A stretch of DNA of 64,000 bases from CAZSSH01 sp964609825 (GTDB lineage Bacteria > Verrucomicrobiota > Lentisphaeria > Victivallales > Victivallaceae): contig CAZSSH010000010.1 of assembly GCA_964609825.1 (NCBI GenBank), positions 124,001 to 188,000 of the forward strand. Direction: 5' to 3'. The notes beneath the pieces were generated by a model. That model had not been told where the DNA came from. It searched no databases and worked only from the letters and a program-made list of their open reading frames with translations. This document shows, one piece after another, positions 8,821 to 17,134 of the stretch; the first letter of the stretch is position 1; each line of letters starts with the position of its first letter. The position numbers were made by a program, and so were the translations under genes.

Positions 8821-9462
8821 TTACAATTTTTTGGCCTGATACTTGCGGCGCAATGCCACAGCGCCCAAAACTGCGCCCCCGATCAGCAAGCCAACCGCCA
8901 CGCCCGGCAACGGCTGCCCGATCGAGCCGGAAGACCCGGATATTTGAAAAATGTAATTGGTGTTGTCGTTGATGCCCTTCATTTTTTCGGGGCCCCAACC
9001 GTTTTCGGTGATTATTCCCATGGTGATGGTGGTTTTTTGTCCGTTGTTGCCGACATAGGCTGAGTCGCGGGTCGTGCCTTTTTCGACATTGTCACGGTGC
9101 ATTGACTCCATATAGTCGCCGCCGGCATCGCCGGCCCAGAAAGCGATCCGGTCGCCGGCTTTAAAGTCGCCGATATCAATCTGACCGTCCTTAAGCTTGC
9201 TTAAATCAATTTCTTTTTTGGACAAAATATTGCCTTTGTCATCCAAAGTATAGTAGCCGAACATATTGTAGCCGGACGGATAGGATGAGCTGTAATTTGC
9301 CGCGCTGCCGTTGGAGCGGATAAATGACAACGTAAGATTGCCGTCTTTATTCATCACAATTCCTGAGCCTTCGTTGGGGGTAATATTGGAAAACTGAGGG
9401 GCGGCGGAAACAACCAAAGCAAACGCGGCCGTTACAATAATTGCCAGCAATGTCTTTTTCAT
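8821..9462 (-). CDS. Exported protein, QPLP-tail family, copy 2
   Basis: A 213-residue secreted protein with a signal peptide (KKTLLAIIVTAAFALVVSAA). Its body is about half identical by eye to copy 3: GYNMFGYYT, DRIAFWA, GDYMESMHRD, RDSAYV, NGWGPEK. The C-terminus is GQPLPGV, a hydrophobic helix and RRKYQAKK. No catalytic motif is recognisable. The conserved FWA-GDYMESMHRD region suggests a beta-sandwich binding or structural module. Like its neighbours it seems to be transcribed alone. The shared tail points to a common sorting or anchoring route. Confidence 0.7.
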   Translation of the reverse strand: MKKTLLAIIVTAAFALVVSAAPQFSNITPNEGSGIVMNKDGNLTLSFIRSNGSAANYSSSYPSGYNMFGYYTLDDKGNILSKKEIDLSKLKDGQIDIGDFKAGDRIAFWAGDAGGDYMESMHRDNVEKGTTRDSAYVGNNGQKTTITMGIITENGWGPEKMKGINDNTNYIFQISGSSGSIGQPLPGVAVGLLIGGAVLGAVALRRKYQAKKL

Positions 9463-9529
9463 CTCAGTGTGCCTTTGATTTAACTTTTTGTTTTATGGGC
9501 GAAAGGTTGACTGGAACTTATAAACAAAA

Positions 9530-9572
9530 AAGTCTTGCAGATTTTCGGTTGAGAAAAACCTGCAAAACTCTT
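9530..9572 (-). terminator. Terminator of the 9592-10236 gene
   Basis: On the minus strand AAGAGTTTTGCAG pairs (with G-U) with CTGCAAGACTT around a loop that can itself pair (GGTTTTTCTCAACC), followed by a T-run. It lies about 20 bases after the stop of copy 3. Confidence 0.65.
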
Positions 9573-9591
9573 CGGTAAAATTTATTGTTGT

Positions 9592-10236
9592 TTAAGCTTT
9601 GGCTCTGCGACGACCGGCGGCAAACATCGCAATCGCAGCCGCGCCGGCCAATACCATCATCGCCACCTTGGGTAACGGTTGCCCGATCGGTTTGGGCGTC
9701 GGTGCGCTGGTTGCGATAGTAAAAATATAATTGTCGCTGTCATTGATGCTTGACATCGGTTTTTCCGGGCCCCAACCGTTGGAGGTGATCACCCCCATGG
9801 TTACCATGGTCTCAACGCCGTTGTTGTCAACATAGGCGGAGTCACGCTTTTTACCCTTTTCTCCGTCGCGGTGCATCGACTCCATGTAGTCGCCTTTGCT
9901 GTCAGCAGCCCAAAACGCAACCCGGTCGCCGGATTTAAAGTCACCGATCGAAATTTTGCCGTTGTCCAGTTTGCTCAGGTCTACTTGCCCCTTGGTCAGC
10001 AAATTGCCCTTGGAGTCGATGGTATAATAACCGAACATATTGTACCCGGAGGGAAATGCGGAAGTATAGTCGGCCGCTGTCCCGTTGGAGCGGATAAATG
10101 ACAGTGTCACATTGGAGTCCGCGGTCAAAACGATACCCACGCCCTCATTGGACAAAATATTGGTATATTGCGTGGCAGCCAAGGCGCACACGCTCAGCAT
10201 TGTTGTCAATGCCGCGGTAATTAACGTCTTTTTCAT
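9592..10236 (-). CDS. Exported protein, QPLP-tail family, copy 3
   Basis: A 214-residue secreted protein. The signal peptide is MKKTLITAALTTMLSVCALA; the start at ATG 10236 is supported by AAAGGTGGCGAAT. It is closely related to copy 2 across the whole length (GYNMFGYYT, RVAFWA, GDYMESMHRD, RDSAYV, NGWGPEKP). The tail is GQPLPKV, an Ala/Met-rich membrane helix and GRRRAKA. The change of PLPG to PLPK at the same place shows the Gly is not fixed while GQPLP is. Function is unknown; it is probably surface or envelope associated. Confidence 0.7.
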   Translation of the reverse strand: MKKTLITAALTTMLSVCALAATQYTNILSNEGVGIVLTADSNVTLSFIRSNGTAADYTSAFPSGYNMFGYYTIDSKGNLLTKGQVDLSKLDNGKISIGDFKSGDRVAFWAADSKGDYMESMHRDGEKGKKRDSAYVDNNGVETMVTMGVITSNGWGPEKPMSSINDSDNYIFTIATSAPTPKPIGQPLPKVAMMVLAGAAAIAMFAAGRRRAKA

Positions 10237-10409
10237 ATTCGCCACCTTTATAGGTTTTGTTATTGTTTTAAAACTGTACCTGATATAGTATACAATAAAA
10301 AAAGAAAATTTCAAGTCAAAATACGTATCCGTGGCAAATATTTTAAGTGAATATTAACGATTGCCGCATGATTTAAGTTATTTGCGTCGAGAAGTTTTGT
10401 CAACTTGAC

Positions 10410-10438
10410 TTGCTCATTTGGCGTTGAAATGCTATATT
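10410..10438 (+). promoter_or_regulatory. Candidate promoter of the rhodanese gene
   Basis: A TATATT -10 box at 10433-10438 has a weak -35 (TTGCTC, 10410-10415) at 17 bases. A better -35 (TTGACT, 10405-10410) is spaced too far, at 22 bases. The ribosome site AAAGGGTG precedes ATG 10461. Confidence 0.4.
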
Positions 10439-10460
10439 GTTACGGCAGAAAGGGTGAAAA

Positions 10461-10820
10461 ATGAATTTTTGGAAAAAAATGTTGGCCTTGGCCGCTTTGT
10501 GCGGCGCGTTCGGCTGTTTCGCCGGTGATTTGACGTTGCCGTTTTTCGGGGTTATTTTGGATGTGAGGACGGCGGAGGAATTTGCCGCCGGGCATGTCAA
10601 AGCGGCAAAGCTGCTGCCCTATGACCAAATCACCGCCGAGTCCGCTGCCAAAGTTATCCCGCAAAAGGATACCCCGGTGGTCGTCTACTGCCGCAGCGGC
10701 CGCCGCAGCAAAATCGCGGTCGAGTCGCTGCAAAAGCTCGGCTATACCAATTTGACCGATCTTGCCACTTTGGGCAATGCCGCAAAAGCATTGGAGCAAA
10801 CCATCGTCACCCGTGATTAA
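10461..10820 (+). CDS. Exported single-domain rhodanese
   Basis: A 119-residue protein with a signal peptide (about residues 1-21, ending CFAG) followed by one rhodanese-like domain. The VILDVRTAEEFAAGHVKAA segment is the CH2A-like region, and VVYCRSGRRS is the active-site loop with the sulfur-carrying Cys. Single-domain exported rhodaneses move or bind sulfane sulfur in the periplasm. The gene converges on hydE with the two stop codons overlapping by four bases, leaving no room for a terminator. It sits beside a sulfur-metabolism operon, which fits a sulfur role, but its donor and acceptor are unknown. Confidence 0.85.
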   Translation: MNFWKKMLALAALCGAFGCFAGDLTLPFFGVILDVRTAEEFAAGHVKAAKLLPYDQITAESAAKVIPQKDTPVVVYCRSGRRSKIAVESLQKLGYTNLTDLATLGNAAKALEQTIVTRD

Positions 10821-11896
10821 TGTTTGGCCCAGTAGTGGCGCGAGTCGCCCTTGTGATCCCAGTCGATCTCTTCGCCGATGGATAATACGCGCCAGTTGAG
10901 GCAATTGCGGCACTTGGCGGAATTTTCGTCCATGCATGGCTTGTTTTGGTATAATTGGTAGTTGATCCGGTACTCGGTATCGGTCACGTTGGGCATCAAA
11001 ATATTGGCCCCGGCTTTGATGCCCTGTTCGCGCCCGGTTTCGTCCAAGGCTTGCAAGGCGGTGGTGGCTGCGATGTTGATGTCATGCAGATAAAGACGCG
11101 CCACCGCGATCATTTTGAGGCCGATGGCGAGCTGCTTTTTTGCATACTCGGGGGTGAATGCAATGTTTTTACCCAAAGGAGTGTCGGCGTGGGGAATATA
11201 GGGGCCCATCCCCAGCATGTCGATGTCGTATTGTCGGAAAAATTGCAGATCGTGCGCCAAATCCGCCACCGTCTGACCGGGGAGACCGCTCATCACGCCG
11301 GTGCCGGTCTGGTAGTCGAGTTTCTTTAAAATTTTGATGCACCCGCACCGCCGCTCAAAGCTGTGATCGGCAGGGTGAAGCTGGCGGTAAAGCTCCGGGT
11401 TGGTGGTTTCGATGCGCAGCAAATAACGGTGCGCCCCGGCCTCGCGCCAGATCTTATATACTTCCTCCGTTTGCTCGCCCAGGCACAAGGTGATGCCGTA
11501 ATCGTCGCCGGCAAACTCGCGGATGCCGCGCAGTATTTTGGCGATGAATTCGGTATTGGCCGGGGACTCCAACTCTCCCGATTGCAGCACCAATGAGCCG
11601 TAGTGCTGGTCATACGTCCACTTGGCCATGCGGATCACGTCGTCATAATTGAGTTGATAGCGCTCGACGGCGGCATTGCCCTTGCGGATGCCGCAATAGT
11701 AGCAATCCTTGGTGCAATAATTGCCAAGCTCGATGAGCCCGCGCAAGTTGACTTTTTTGCCGATGTAGCGGAGCTTGAGCTCATAAGCGGCGGCAAAGAG
11801 TTTTTCGGCATCCTCGGTGCTTAACAGCTCGACCAACTCGTCAAAGTCCAAATTATGCGGTTTGGCGGCCGCTTTTTGCAATAAATCATTGAGCAT
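10817..11896 (-). CDS. hydE: [FeFe]-hydrogenase maturase HydE (radical SAM)
   Basis: A 359-residue radical-SAM enzyme of the BioB-like fold. The 4Fe-4S motif is C-x3-C-x2-C at residues 61-68 (NYCTKDCYYCGI). HydE-type features are IRKGN after the motif, RYLLRIETTNPELYRQLHP, and a C-terminal C-x7-C-x2-C (in CMDENSAKCRNC), matching the second cluster site of HydE. HydE helps assemble the dithiomethylamine-bearing H-cluster, so the organism should carry an [FeFe] hydrogenase with HydF and HydG elsewhere. The start is ATG 11896, preceded by GGAGGAATCATCC and overlapping the end of mnmA by 11 bases. It is the last gene of the cysK operon. BioB is less likely because of the RIETTN and C-terminal Cys features. 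Confidence 0.85.
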   Translation of the reverse strand: MLNDLLQKAAAKPHNLDFDELVELLSTEDAEKLFAAAYELKLRYIGKKVNLRGLIELGNYCTKDCYYCGIRKGNAAVERYQLNYDDVIRMAKWTYDQHYGSLVLQSGELESPANTEFIAKILRGIREFAGDDYGITLCLGEQTEEVYKIWREAGAHRYLLRIETTNPELYRQLHPADHSFERRCGCIKILKKLDYQTGTGVMSGLPGQTVADLAHDLQFFRQYDIDMLGMGPYIPHADTPLGKNIAFTPEYAKKQLAIGLKMIAVARLYLHDINIAATTALQALDETGREQGIKAGANILMPNVTDTEYRINYQLYQNKPCMDENSAKCRNCLNWRVLSIGEEIDWDHKGDSRHYWAKH

Positions 11897-12950
11897 TTTG
11901 GATGATTCCTCCCCCGATGACAAAATCCCCGTCATAGAGCACCGCCGACTGGCCTTGGGCTGCGGCAAATACTTTGGCGGGAATTTTCACCGTTAATACA
12001 TCGTTGTCATAACTCGTTACGATTGCTTCGGACGGTTGCCCGGCCGAGCGGATTTTTAAGGAATACGCTTTTCCGGTCACCGGTGCGACGCCGGTTGTCC
12101 AGCTGCAATCGACGGCGGTGAGGGTGTCAAAATAATTGTTTTCGCCGGGGCCGACCACTACTTGATTGCTGCAAACGTTGATTCCGACCACGTACAAGGG
12201 GTAAGGCGCGGCGATGCCGAGTCCTTTGCGCTGGCCGACGGTGTAGTGCCAGTATCCCTGATGTTTGCCGAGGACTTTGCCTGCCATGTCCACAATGTCG
12301 CCGGGGCGGGGGGCGAGCTCGATAAGCTCATTATGATCGCCGCTGTAAAAGTCTTGACTGTCCGGCTTGTCGGTGACGGCGAGGCCGAACCGGCGGGCGA
12401 TTTCGCGGACTTCGGTCTTATTTTTTTCGCCCAGCGGAAACAGCAAAGTCGACAGCTGGTGCTGCTTTAAGCGATAGATGAAATAACTTTGATCTTTGGT
12501 GCGGTCAACGGCGGACAGCAAACGGTAAATGCCGTCATCTTCGACGATTCTGGCATAGTGGCCGGTGGCGAATTTGTCAAAGGCTAAGCCGCTCTTGCGG
12601 GCCAAGTTGGGCAATACGCCAAATTTCATCAAGCTGTTGCACCGTACGCAGGGGTTGGGGGTGCGTCCGGCGGCGTACTCGCTCCGGAAATAGTCCAATA
12701 CCACTTTTTCGTACTCGTCGGCACAGTCAAAGACATGATAGGGGATCCCCAGCTTTTGGCACAGCTCGCCGGCCTGACGGATATCCTCCGCCTCGCCAGG
12801 ACCGAAACAGGCGTCCTTGTCGCCGCCCTGATAGCGGCCGTCGCGCCAAATTTTCATCGTGATGCCGACCACTTCATGGCCGGCTTGCTGCAACAGTGCG
12901 GCGGTGACCGAGGAGTCAACCCCGCCCGAGAGTCCGACAGCGATTTTCAT
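11886..12950 (-). CDS. mnmA: tRNA 2-thiouridylase MnmA, variant active site
   Basis: A 354-residue tRNA-U34 2-thiolation enzyme. The PP-loop SGGVDSS is at residues 8-14; TPNPCVRCN holds Cys 101 and Cys 104; ATGHYARI and the HYTVGQRKGLGIA core are typical of the family. The usual second catalytic Cys, within a S-x-x-[IV]-C-F motif, is not present: the matching segment reads DSQDFYSGD (about 198-205). This suggests a subfamily using the CxxC pair, perhaps with an Fe-S cluster, in place of the persulfide/disulfide pair of E. coli MnmA. Its start overlaps the hydrolase stop by ATGA. A sulfur-transfer enzyme fits the operon's theme. Confidence 0.9.
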   Translation of the reverse strand: MKIAVGLSGGVDSSVTAALLQQAGHEVVGITMKIWRDGRYQGGDKDACFGPGEAEDIRQAGELCQKLGIPYHVFDCADEYEKVVLDYFRSEYAAGRTPNPCVRCNSLMKFGVLPNLARKSGLAFDKFATGHYARIVEDDGIYRLLSAVDRTKDQSYFIYRLKQHQLSTLLFPLGEKNKTEVREIARRFGLAVTDKPDSQDFYSGDHNELIELAPRPGDIVDMAGKVLGKHQGYWHYTVGQRKGLGIAAPYPLYVVGINVCSNQVVVGPGENNYFDTLTAVDCSWTTGVAPVTGKAYSLKIRSAGQPSEAIVTSYDNDVLTVKIPAKVFAAAQGQSAVLYDGDFVIGGGIIQNAQ

Positions 12951-13720
12951 CCGGTGATCTCCTTAATAATATTATTTTGGCGGATCATGCGCTCAAACCA
13001 GTCAAACGAGCGTTGCGGAAACTGCTCATGGCCGCCGTCAAAAAAATCATAATAAAAGTGGCGCGGTTTCTCCGCTTCCAATTTGGCGGTGAAGCGCTTG
13101 GCATCGTCGCAGGCAACGATGTCGTCATGGCGTCCATGGTGCAAGGAGAGCGGGATGTTTTTTAGCTTTGCCGCAAAATGGATCGGCGAGCGCTCGCGAT
13201 AGCTTGCCGGGACGGATTGCGGCGTGCCGCCGAGGAGGTGCTCCAAATCGGGGGCATAGCGGCCGCTTGCGGCGTGAAGCTGGTGAAAGCTCGCCAGATC
13301 GACCACCGGGCACCAGACGGCAACGGCGCGGAATTGTTTGGGAAAACTTGCCGCGGTTAAAAGCGCCATGTGGCCACCGCCCGAAGCGCCGAGCAAAAAT
13401 ACCGCGCCGGTATCGATTTGCGGATATTTGCCCGCAAGGTGATTGACGGCGTCAAGGATATCCTGCCGCGCGTGCGCTGAGCCGCAGGCGCTCTGGCGGT
13501 TGGGGTTTGTGCGCAAATTGGGGCCGCGAAACTCGGGCAACAACAGCGCCCAGCGGCGTTTGCGGCACAAATTAAGGTAATTGTCCACTTGGTTGAAGCG
13601 GTCAAAACTCCACGTGTGCAATCCGACCACGAGCGGCACTTTTGGGCTGCTCCGGGGCACATAAACGAGCGACGGTTGCCACGAGCCGTCCAAAGTGGAT
13701 TTGACGTTGATTTGTTGCAT
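12947..13720 (-). CDS. Alpha/beta hydrolase (dienelactone hydrolase/S9-like)
   Basis: A 257-residue cytoplasmic alpha/beta hydrolase. The nucleophile elbow GASGGGH (Ser about 117), an Asp in HHGRHDDIV and a His in DGGHEQFP give a full catalytic triad in the expected order. The layout resembles acetyl-esterase or prolyl-oligopeptidase-like single-domain hydrolases. No signal peptide is seen. It is linked to nadA by TAATG and to mnmA by ATGA, so it is certainly cotranscribed with them, but nothing in the sequence gives the substrate. Confidence 0.75.
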   Translation of the reverse strand: MQQINVKSTLDGSWQPSLVYVPRSSPKVPLVVGLHTWSFDRFNQVDNYLNLCRKRRWALLLPEFRGPNLRTNPNRQSACGSAHARQDILDAVNHLAGKYPQIDTGAVFLLGASGGGHMALLTAASFPKQFRAVAVWCPVVDLASFHQLHAASGRYAPDLEHLLGGTPQSVPASYRERSPIHFAAKLKNIPLSLHHGRHDDIVACDDAKRFTAKLEAEKPRHFYYDFFDGGHEQFPQRSFDWFERMIRQNNIIKEITG

Positions 13721-14625
13721 TAGGTCGAAAGCATCCTCTCAATCGGCAACACGGCTCTGGCGATCAAAGCCGGGTCAAGGTTGACTTGGTTGCTCATTTC
13801 TTCGAGCGTCCAAAGTATTTTTTCCAACGTAATTTTTTTCATATTGGGGCAGCGCGGCACCGGGTCGAGAAGGATGAACTCCTTGTCCGGGTTCTCCTTT
13901 TGCATCCGGTGGACGATCCCGCACTCGGTGCCGATCAAAAAGCGTTTGGCCGGATTTTGGCGCACAAAACGCAGCATTCCGCCGGTACTCAGCGCATGGT
14001 CGGCCAAATCAACCACCGCCGGGAGACACTCGGGGTGGACGAGAAACACGGCGTCCGGGTGCTTCGCCTTTTGGGCGAGCACGGTTTCGGGCATGATCCG
14101 GTTGTGCGTCGGACAAAAGCCCGGCCAGAGCTCCATCGCGCGGCCGGTCTCTTTGATCACGTTTGCCCCCAAATTGCGGTCGGGGAGAAACATGATTGTC
14201 TTATCCGCCGGGATACTGCCGACGATTTTGGCCGCATTGGCCGAAGTGCAGCAGATATCCACCTCGGCTTTGACCGCCGCGGTGGTATTGACATAAGCGA
14301 CCAACACGTGATCCGGGTGCTGACGGCGGTACTCGGCCACGGCTGACGCCTCGGCCATATCCGCCATCGGGCACCCGGCATACGGATCGGGGTGCAATAC
14401 CGTGGATAAAGGCGAAAGGAGCTTGGCACTCTCCGCCATAAAGGAGACGCCGCAAAATACAATCACGGGCGCCTTGCTCTCTTTGGCTTTGATGCTAAGC
14501 TCCAGGGAGTCGCCGACAAAGTCAGCGATATCCTGTACCTCGCCGTCCACATAGTTGTGAGCGAGGATGACGGCACGGCGCTCTTTTTGGAGCGCCCGGA
14601 TCTTGCCGGCAATACTGCTTGTCAT
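13720..14625 (-). CDS. nadA: Quinolinate synthase NadA
   Basis: A 301-residue enzyme that condenses iminoaspartate with DHAP to give quinolinate for NAD synthesis. The three 4Fe-4S ligands are visible in order: YAGCPMAD, PGFCPTH and PRCPNMK. LAHNYVDGEVQDIADFVGDS is the family N-terminus. Length is typical of the short NadA form. ATG 14625 is preferred; a TTG at 14631 abuts the metY stop and is possible. No nadB or nadC lies in the window. The oxygen-sensitive cluster may explain its place in a sulfur/Fe-S operon. Confidence 0.93.
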   Translation of the reverse strand: MTSSIAGKIRALQKERRAVILAHNYVDGEVQDIADFVGDSLELSIKAKESKAPVIVFCGVSFMAESAKLLSPLSTVLHPDPYAGCPMADMAEASAVAEYRRQHPDHVLVAYVNTTAAVKAEVDICCTSANAAKIVGSIPADKTIMFLPDRNLGANVIKETGRAMELWPGFCPTHNRIMPETVLAQKAKHPDAVFLVHPECLPAVVDLADHALSTGGMLRFVRQNPAKRFLIGTECGIVHRMQKENPDKEFILLDPVPRCPNMKKITLEKILWTLEEMSNQVNLDPALIARAVLPIERMLST

Positions 14626-14631
14626 CGGCAA

Positions 14632-15966
14632 TTATACCAGTTTAAGTGCATCGTCCAATGCCTCAATGATGTCGTCAATGTGCTCCAGCCCGATGGACAA
14701 CCGGATCAACTCCGGCGCCACGCCCGCTTTGCGCTGATCCTCGTCGGACAACTGCGAGTGGGTGGTGCTGGCCGGGTGGATGATCAAACTCTTGGCATCG
14801 CCGACGTTGGCCACCAAGCTGAAGAGGTCGATGTTGTCGACAATCTTGATCGCCTCGGCGCTGCCGCCGTTGACGCCGAACACGACGACCCCGCCGGCCC
14901 CGTGGGGCAGGTACTTTTTGGCAAGTTCACCGTCCGGACTGGAGAAGCGCACCCAGTCGGGGAGATACTTTTTGACGCCGCTCTCGTTTTCCAGTCCCGG
15001 ATAGCGAACCCATTTGACTTTGGGATGCTTTTGGAGAAACTGGGCGACTTTGAGCGCATTGCTGCTGTGCAAAGCGACGCGCGGAGCCAGCGACTCGACG
15101 CCCTGCAAAAAGATCCAGGCCGAGTCAGGAGAGAGCGTCGCCCCTTGATTGCGCAAGCCGACGGTGCGGAGGCGCAAAATAAAGGCCAACGGGCTCAAGT
15201 CGCCGAGGCTGTGACCCCAGCGCAACCCGTGATAGCCGCGGTCGGGCTCGTTAAAGAGGTCAAACTTGGCGTCGCTCCAGTCAAAGGTGCCTGCGTCGAC
15301 GACGATGCCGCCGATGCCGGTGCCGTGACCGCCGATCCACTTGGAGAGCGAGTGAATGACGATGTTGGCGCCATACTCAATCGGGCGCAGCAAGGTGGGC
15401 GGGGTAAAGGTTGCGTCAACCACCAACGGGATGTGATGCTTTTTGGCGATAGCGGAATATCCGGCCAGATCGGCGATTTCCAAATAAGGGTTGCCGACAG
15501 TTTCGACATAGAGCAGGCGGGTCTTGGGAGTGATCGCCTTTTCGACCGCGTCGAAATCGTTGACGGCGGTGAAATTGACCTTGATCCCCTGACTCGGCAA
15601 AATCGCGTCAAACTGGGTAAAGGTCCCGCCGTAAAGATTGGCGGCCGAGACGATTTCGTCGCCCTGCTTGGCAATGTTGGTGACGGTGAAATAAATCGCC
15701 GCCGTGCCGCTCGCAAACGTGAGACCGGCGACGCCGCCCTCGAGGGCCGCGAGGCGTTTCTCCAACACGTCATTGGTCGGATTCATCAAGCGTGAGTAGA
15801 TGTTGCCGAACTCTTTGAGGCCGAAAAGATTGGCCGCATGCTCGGAGTTTTTAAACTTGTAGGCGGTTGTCCGGTACACCGGGACGGCGCGGCTCAAGGT
15901 GTCGGTTTCGGGGACTTGTCCGGCATGGATGGCCAGTGTCTCAATACGGTATTTTTTATCGCTCAT
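14632..15966 (-). CDS. metY: O-acetylhomoserine sulfhydrylase (MetY type)
   Basis: A 444-residue PLP enzyme of the Cys/Met metabolism family. The PLP lysine is in IHSLSKWIGGHG, and ETVGNPYLEI and the long Ala/Gly-rich C-terminal half are typical of O-acetylhomoserine sulfhydrylase. That enzyme makes homocysteine directly from sulfide. The start at ATG 15966 has AAGGAATC upstream. It follows cysK by 28 bases and directly abuts nadA. With cysK it gives the cell two routes to fix sulfide, into cysteine and into homocysteine. Confidence 0.9.
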   Translation of the reverse strand: MSDKKYRIETLAIHAGQVPETDTLSRAVPVYRTTAYKFKNSEHAANLFGLKEFGNIYSRLMNPTNDVLEKRLAALEGGVAGLTFASGTAAIYFTVTNIAKQGDEIVSAANLYGGTFTQFDAILPSQGIKVNFTAVNDFDAVEKAITPKTRLLYVETVGNPYLEIADLAGYSAIAKKHHIPLVVDATFTPPTLLRPIEYGANIVIHSLSKWIGGHGTGIGGIVVDAGTFDWSDAKFDLFNEPDRGYHGLRWGHSLGDLSPLAFILRLRTVGLRNQGATLSPDSAWIFLQGVESLAPRVALHSSNALKVAQFLQKHPKVKWVRYPGLENESGVKKYLPDWVRFSSPDGELAKKYLPHGAGGVVVFGVNGGSAEAIKIVDNIDLFSLVANVGDAKSLIIHPASTTHSQLSDEDQRKAGVAPELIRLSIGLEHIDDIIEALDDALKLV

Positions 15967-15994
15967 AATGGAGAGATTCCTTTCTTGAAAAAAA

Positions 15995-16921
15995 TTATTG
16001 CTCTTCAAACAGCCAGGTGGAGAGGTAGCGTTCGCCGTTGTCGGGCAAGAGTGCCACGATGCGTTTGCCGGCGTATTCCGGCTGTTTGGACAACTCCAGC
16101 GCCGCAAACAGCGCAGCCCCGGAGGATATCCCGATCAGCAGCCCCTCTTGTTTGGCGGCTTGACGGGCGGTCCGGCCGGCGTCGGCGGCATTGACCTGGA
16201 TGATTTTGTCGATGACCTTGGTGTTAAGCACCTTGGGGACGAATCCGGCACCGATCCCCTGAATTTTGTGGGGACCGGGCTGGCCGCCGGAGAGAACCGG
16301 GCTGGCGTCCGGCTCCACGGCGAAAATTTTGACGTCAGGATTGCGTTCTTTTAATACTTCTCCTACTCCGGTGATGGTCCCGCCGGTGCCCACACCGGCG
16401 ATGAAAACATCAATTTTGCCGTCGGTGTCACGCCAGACCTCTTCGGCAGTGGTTTTACGGTGAAACTCGGGGTTGGCCGGGTTCTCAAATTGCTGGGGGA
16501 TAAAACTGCCGGGGTGCGAGGCCTGAAGCTCGAGCGCCTTGGCGATCGCGCCTTTCATGCCCAACGGGCCCTCGGTAAGCACTAGCTCGGCGCCGTAAGC
16601 GAGCAACAGTTTGCGGCGCTCAATGCTCATGGTTTCGGGCATGGTGAGGATCAAGCGGTAGCCCTTGACGGCGGCGACGAGCGCGAGACCGATGCCGGTG
16701 TTGCCGCTGGTGGGCTCAATGATGAGGCCGCCGGGCTTGAGAGCACCGGATTTTTCGGCCGCCTCGACCATCGCCAGAGCGATGCGGTCTTTGACGGAGC
16801 TTCCGGGGTTGAAATACTCGACTTTGGCGACGACTTCCGCTTTGCCGGTGTTGAGTTTATTGATTTTGATCAAGGGCGTATTGCCGATTTTTTCGATGAT
16901 GGTGTTGGAGATGTGGCTCAT
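15995..16921 (-). CDS. cysK: Cysteine synthase A (O-acetylserine sulfhydrylase)
   Basis: A 308-residue PLP enzyme that makes cysteine from O-acetylserine and sulfide. Visible hallmarks are GNTPLI, the PLP lysine in NPGSSVKDRIA, PTSGNTGIG (substrate/phosphate loops), TGGTITG and GISSGAA. It is full length and first in a six-gene minus-strand operon: cysK-metY-nadA-hydrolase-mnmA-hydE. A strong promoter lies at 17008-17035, with an inverted repeat upstream of it. The divergent Rrf2-family gene 357 bases away is the obvious candidate regulator. Confidence 0.95.
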   Translation of the reverse strand: MSHISNTIIEKIGNTPLIKINKLNTGKAEVVAKVEYFNPGSSVKDRIALAMVEAAEKSGALKPGGLIIEPTSGNTGIGLALVAAVKGYRLILTMPETMSIERRKLLLAYGAELVLTEGPLGMKGAIAKALELQASHPGSFIPQQFENPANPEFHRKTTAEEVWRDTDGKIDVFIAGVGTGGTITGVGEVLKERNPDVKIFAVEPDASPVLSGGQPGPHKIQGIGAGFVPKVLNTKVIDKIIQVNAADAGRTARQAAKQEGLLIGISSGAALFAALELSKQPEYAGKRIVALLPDNGERYLSTWLFEEQ

Positions 16922-17007
16922 TTTGACAGGGTCCTTTCTTGACAGTCGCGGCGGTTAACGCGGCGTTTATGGTTAAAAGTCTATCATTCTAGTTATGTTA
17001 CAATCAT

Positions 17008-17035
17008 AAAATACACCCTTTTGCGTAAAAGTCAA
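17008..17035 (-). promoter_or_regulatory. Promoter of the cysK operon
   Basis: On the minus strand a TTGACT -35 (17030-17035) and TATTTT -10 (17008-17013) are spaced 16 bases apart. The sequence from 17031 upstream to about 17067 aligns without gaps with the same region of the promoter at 25251-25278. Confidence 0.7.
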
Positions 17036-17051
17036 GTGTGAAAAATAAAAA

Positions 17052-17068
17052 ACTACAAAAAAAGTAGT
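17052..17068. promoter_or_regulatory. Candidate Rrf2-regulator operator (ACTAC-N7-GTAGT)
   Basis: A perfect 5-base inverted repeat with a 7-A spacer lies 16 bases upstream of the cysK -35 box. The same element (TACC-A6-GTAG) occurs at the matching position in the promoter of the secretin/ABC operon. Its place upstream of -35 fits activation or upstream repressor binding. Assignment to the adjacent Rrf2 protein is inference. Confidence 0.5.
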
Positions 17069-17105
17069 ATTTTTTTGAAAATAATGATTTTTGTGCAATT
17101 TGCGC

Positions 17106-17134
17106 TTGACAAAATACGGTTTTGGTAGCATATT
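17106..17134 (+). promoter_or_regulatory. Promoter of the Rrf2 regulator gene
   Basis: A consensus TTGACA -35 (17106-17111) and CATATT -10 (17129-17134) are spaced 17 bases apart. This leaves a leader of about 140 bases before ATG 17279. An inverted repeat TACTA-ATA-TAGTA (17237-17249) in the leader may be an autoregulatory site. The rest of 16922-17278 is AT-rich, with no gene visible. Confidence 0.6.

Noticed and set aside
10817..11896. Biotin synthase (BioB)
   Set aside because: The C-terminal C-x7-C-x2-C and the RIETTNPELYRQLHP segment fit HydE, and BioB's conserved [2Fe-2S] pattern is not seen.
14557..15795. Plus-strand 412-codon open frame opposite metY/nadA
   Set aside because: Antisense to metY, which has full PLP-enzyme motifs. 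No ribosome site or recognisable fold.
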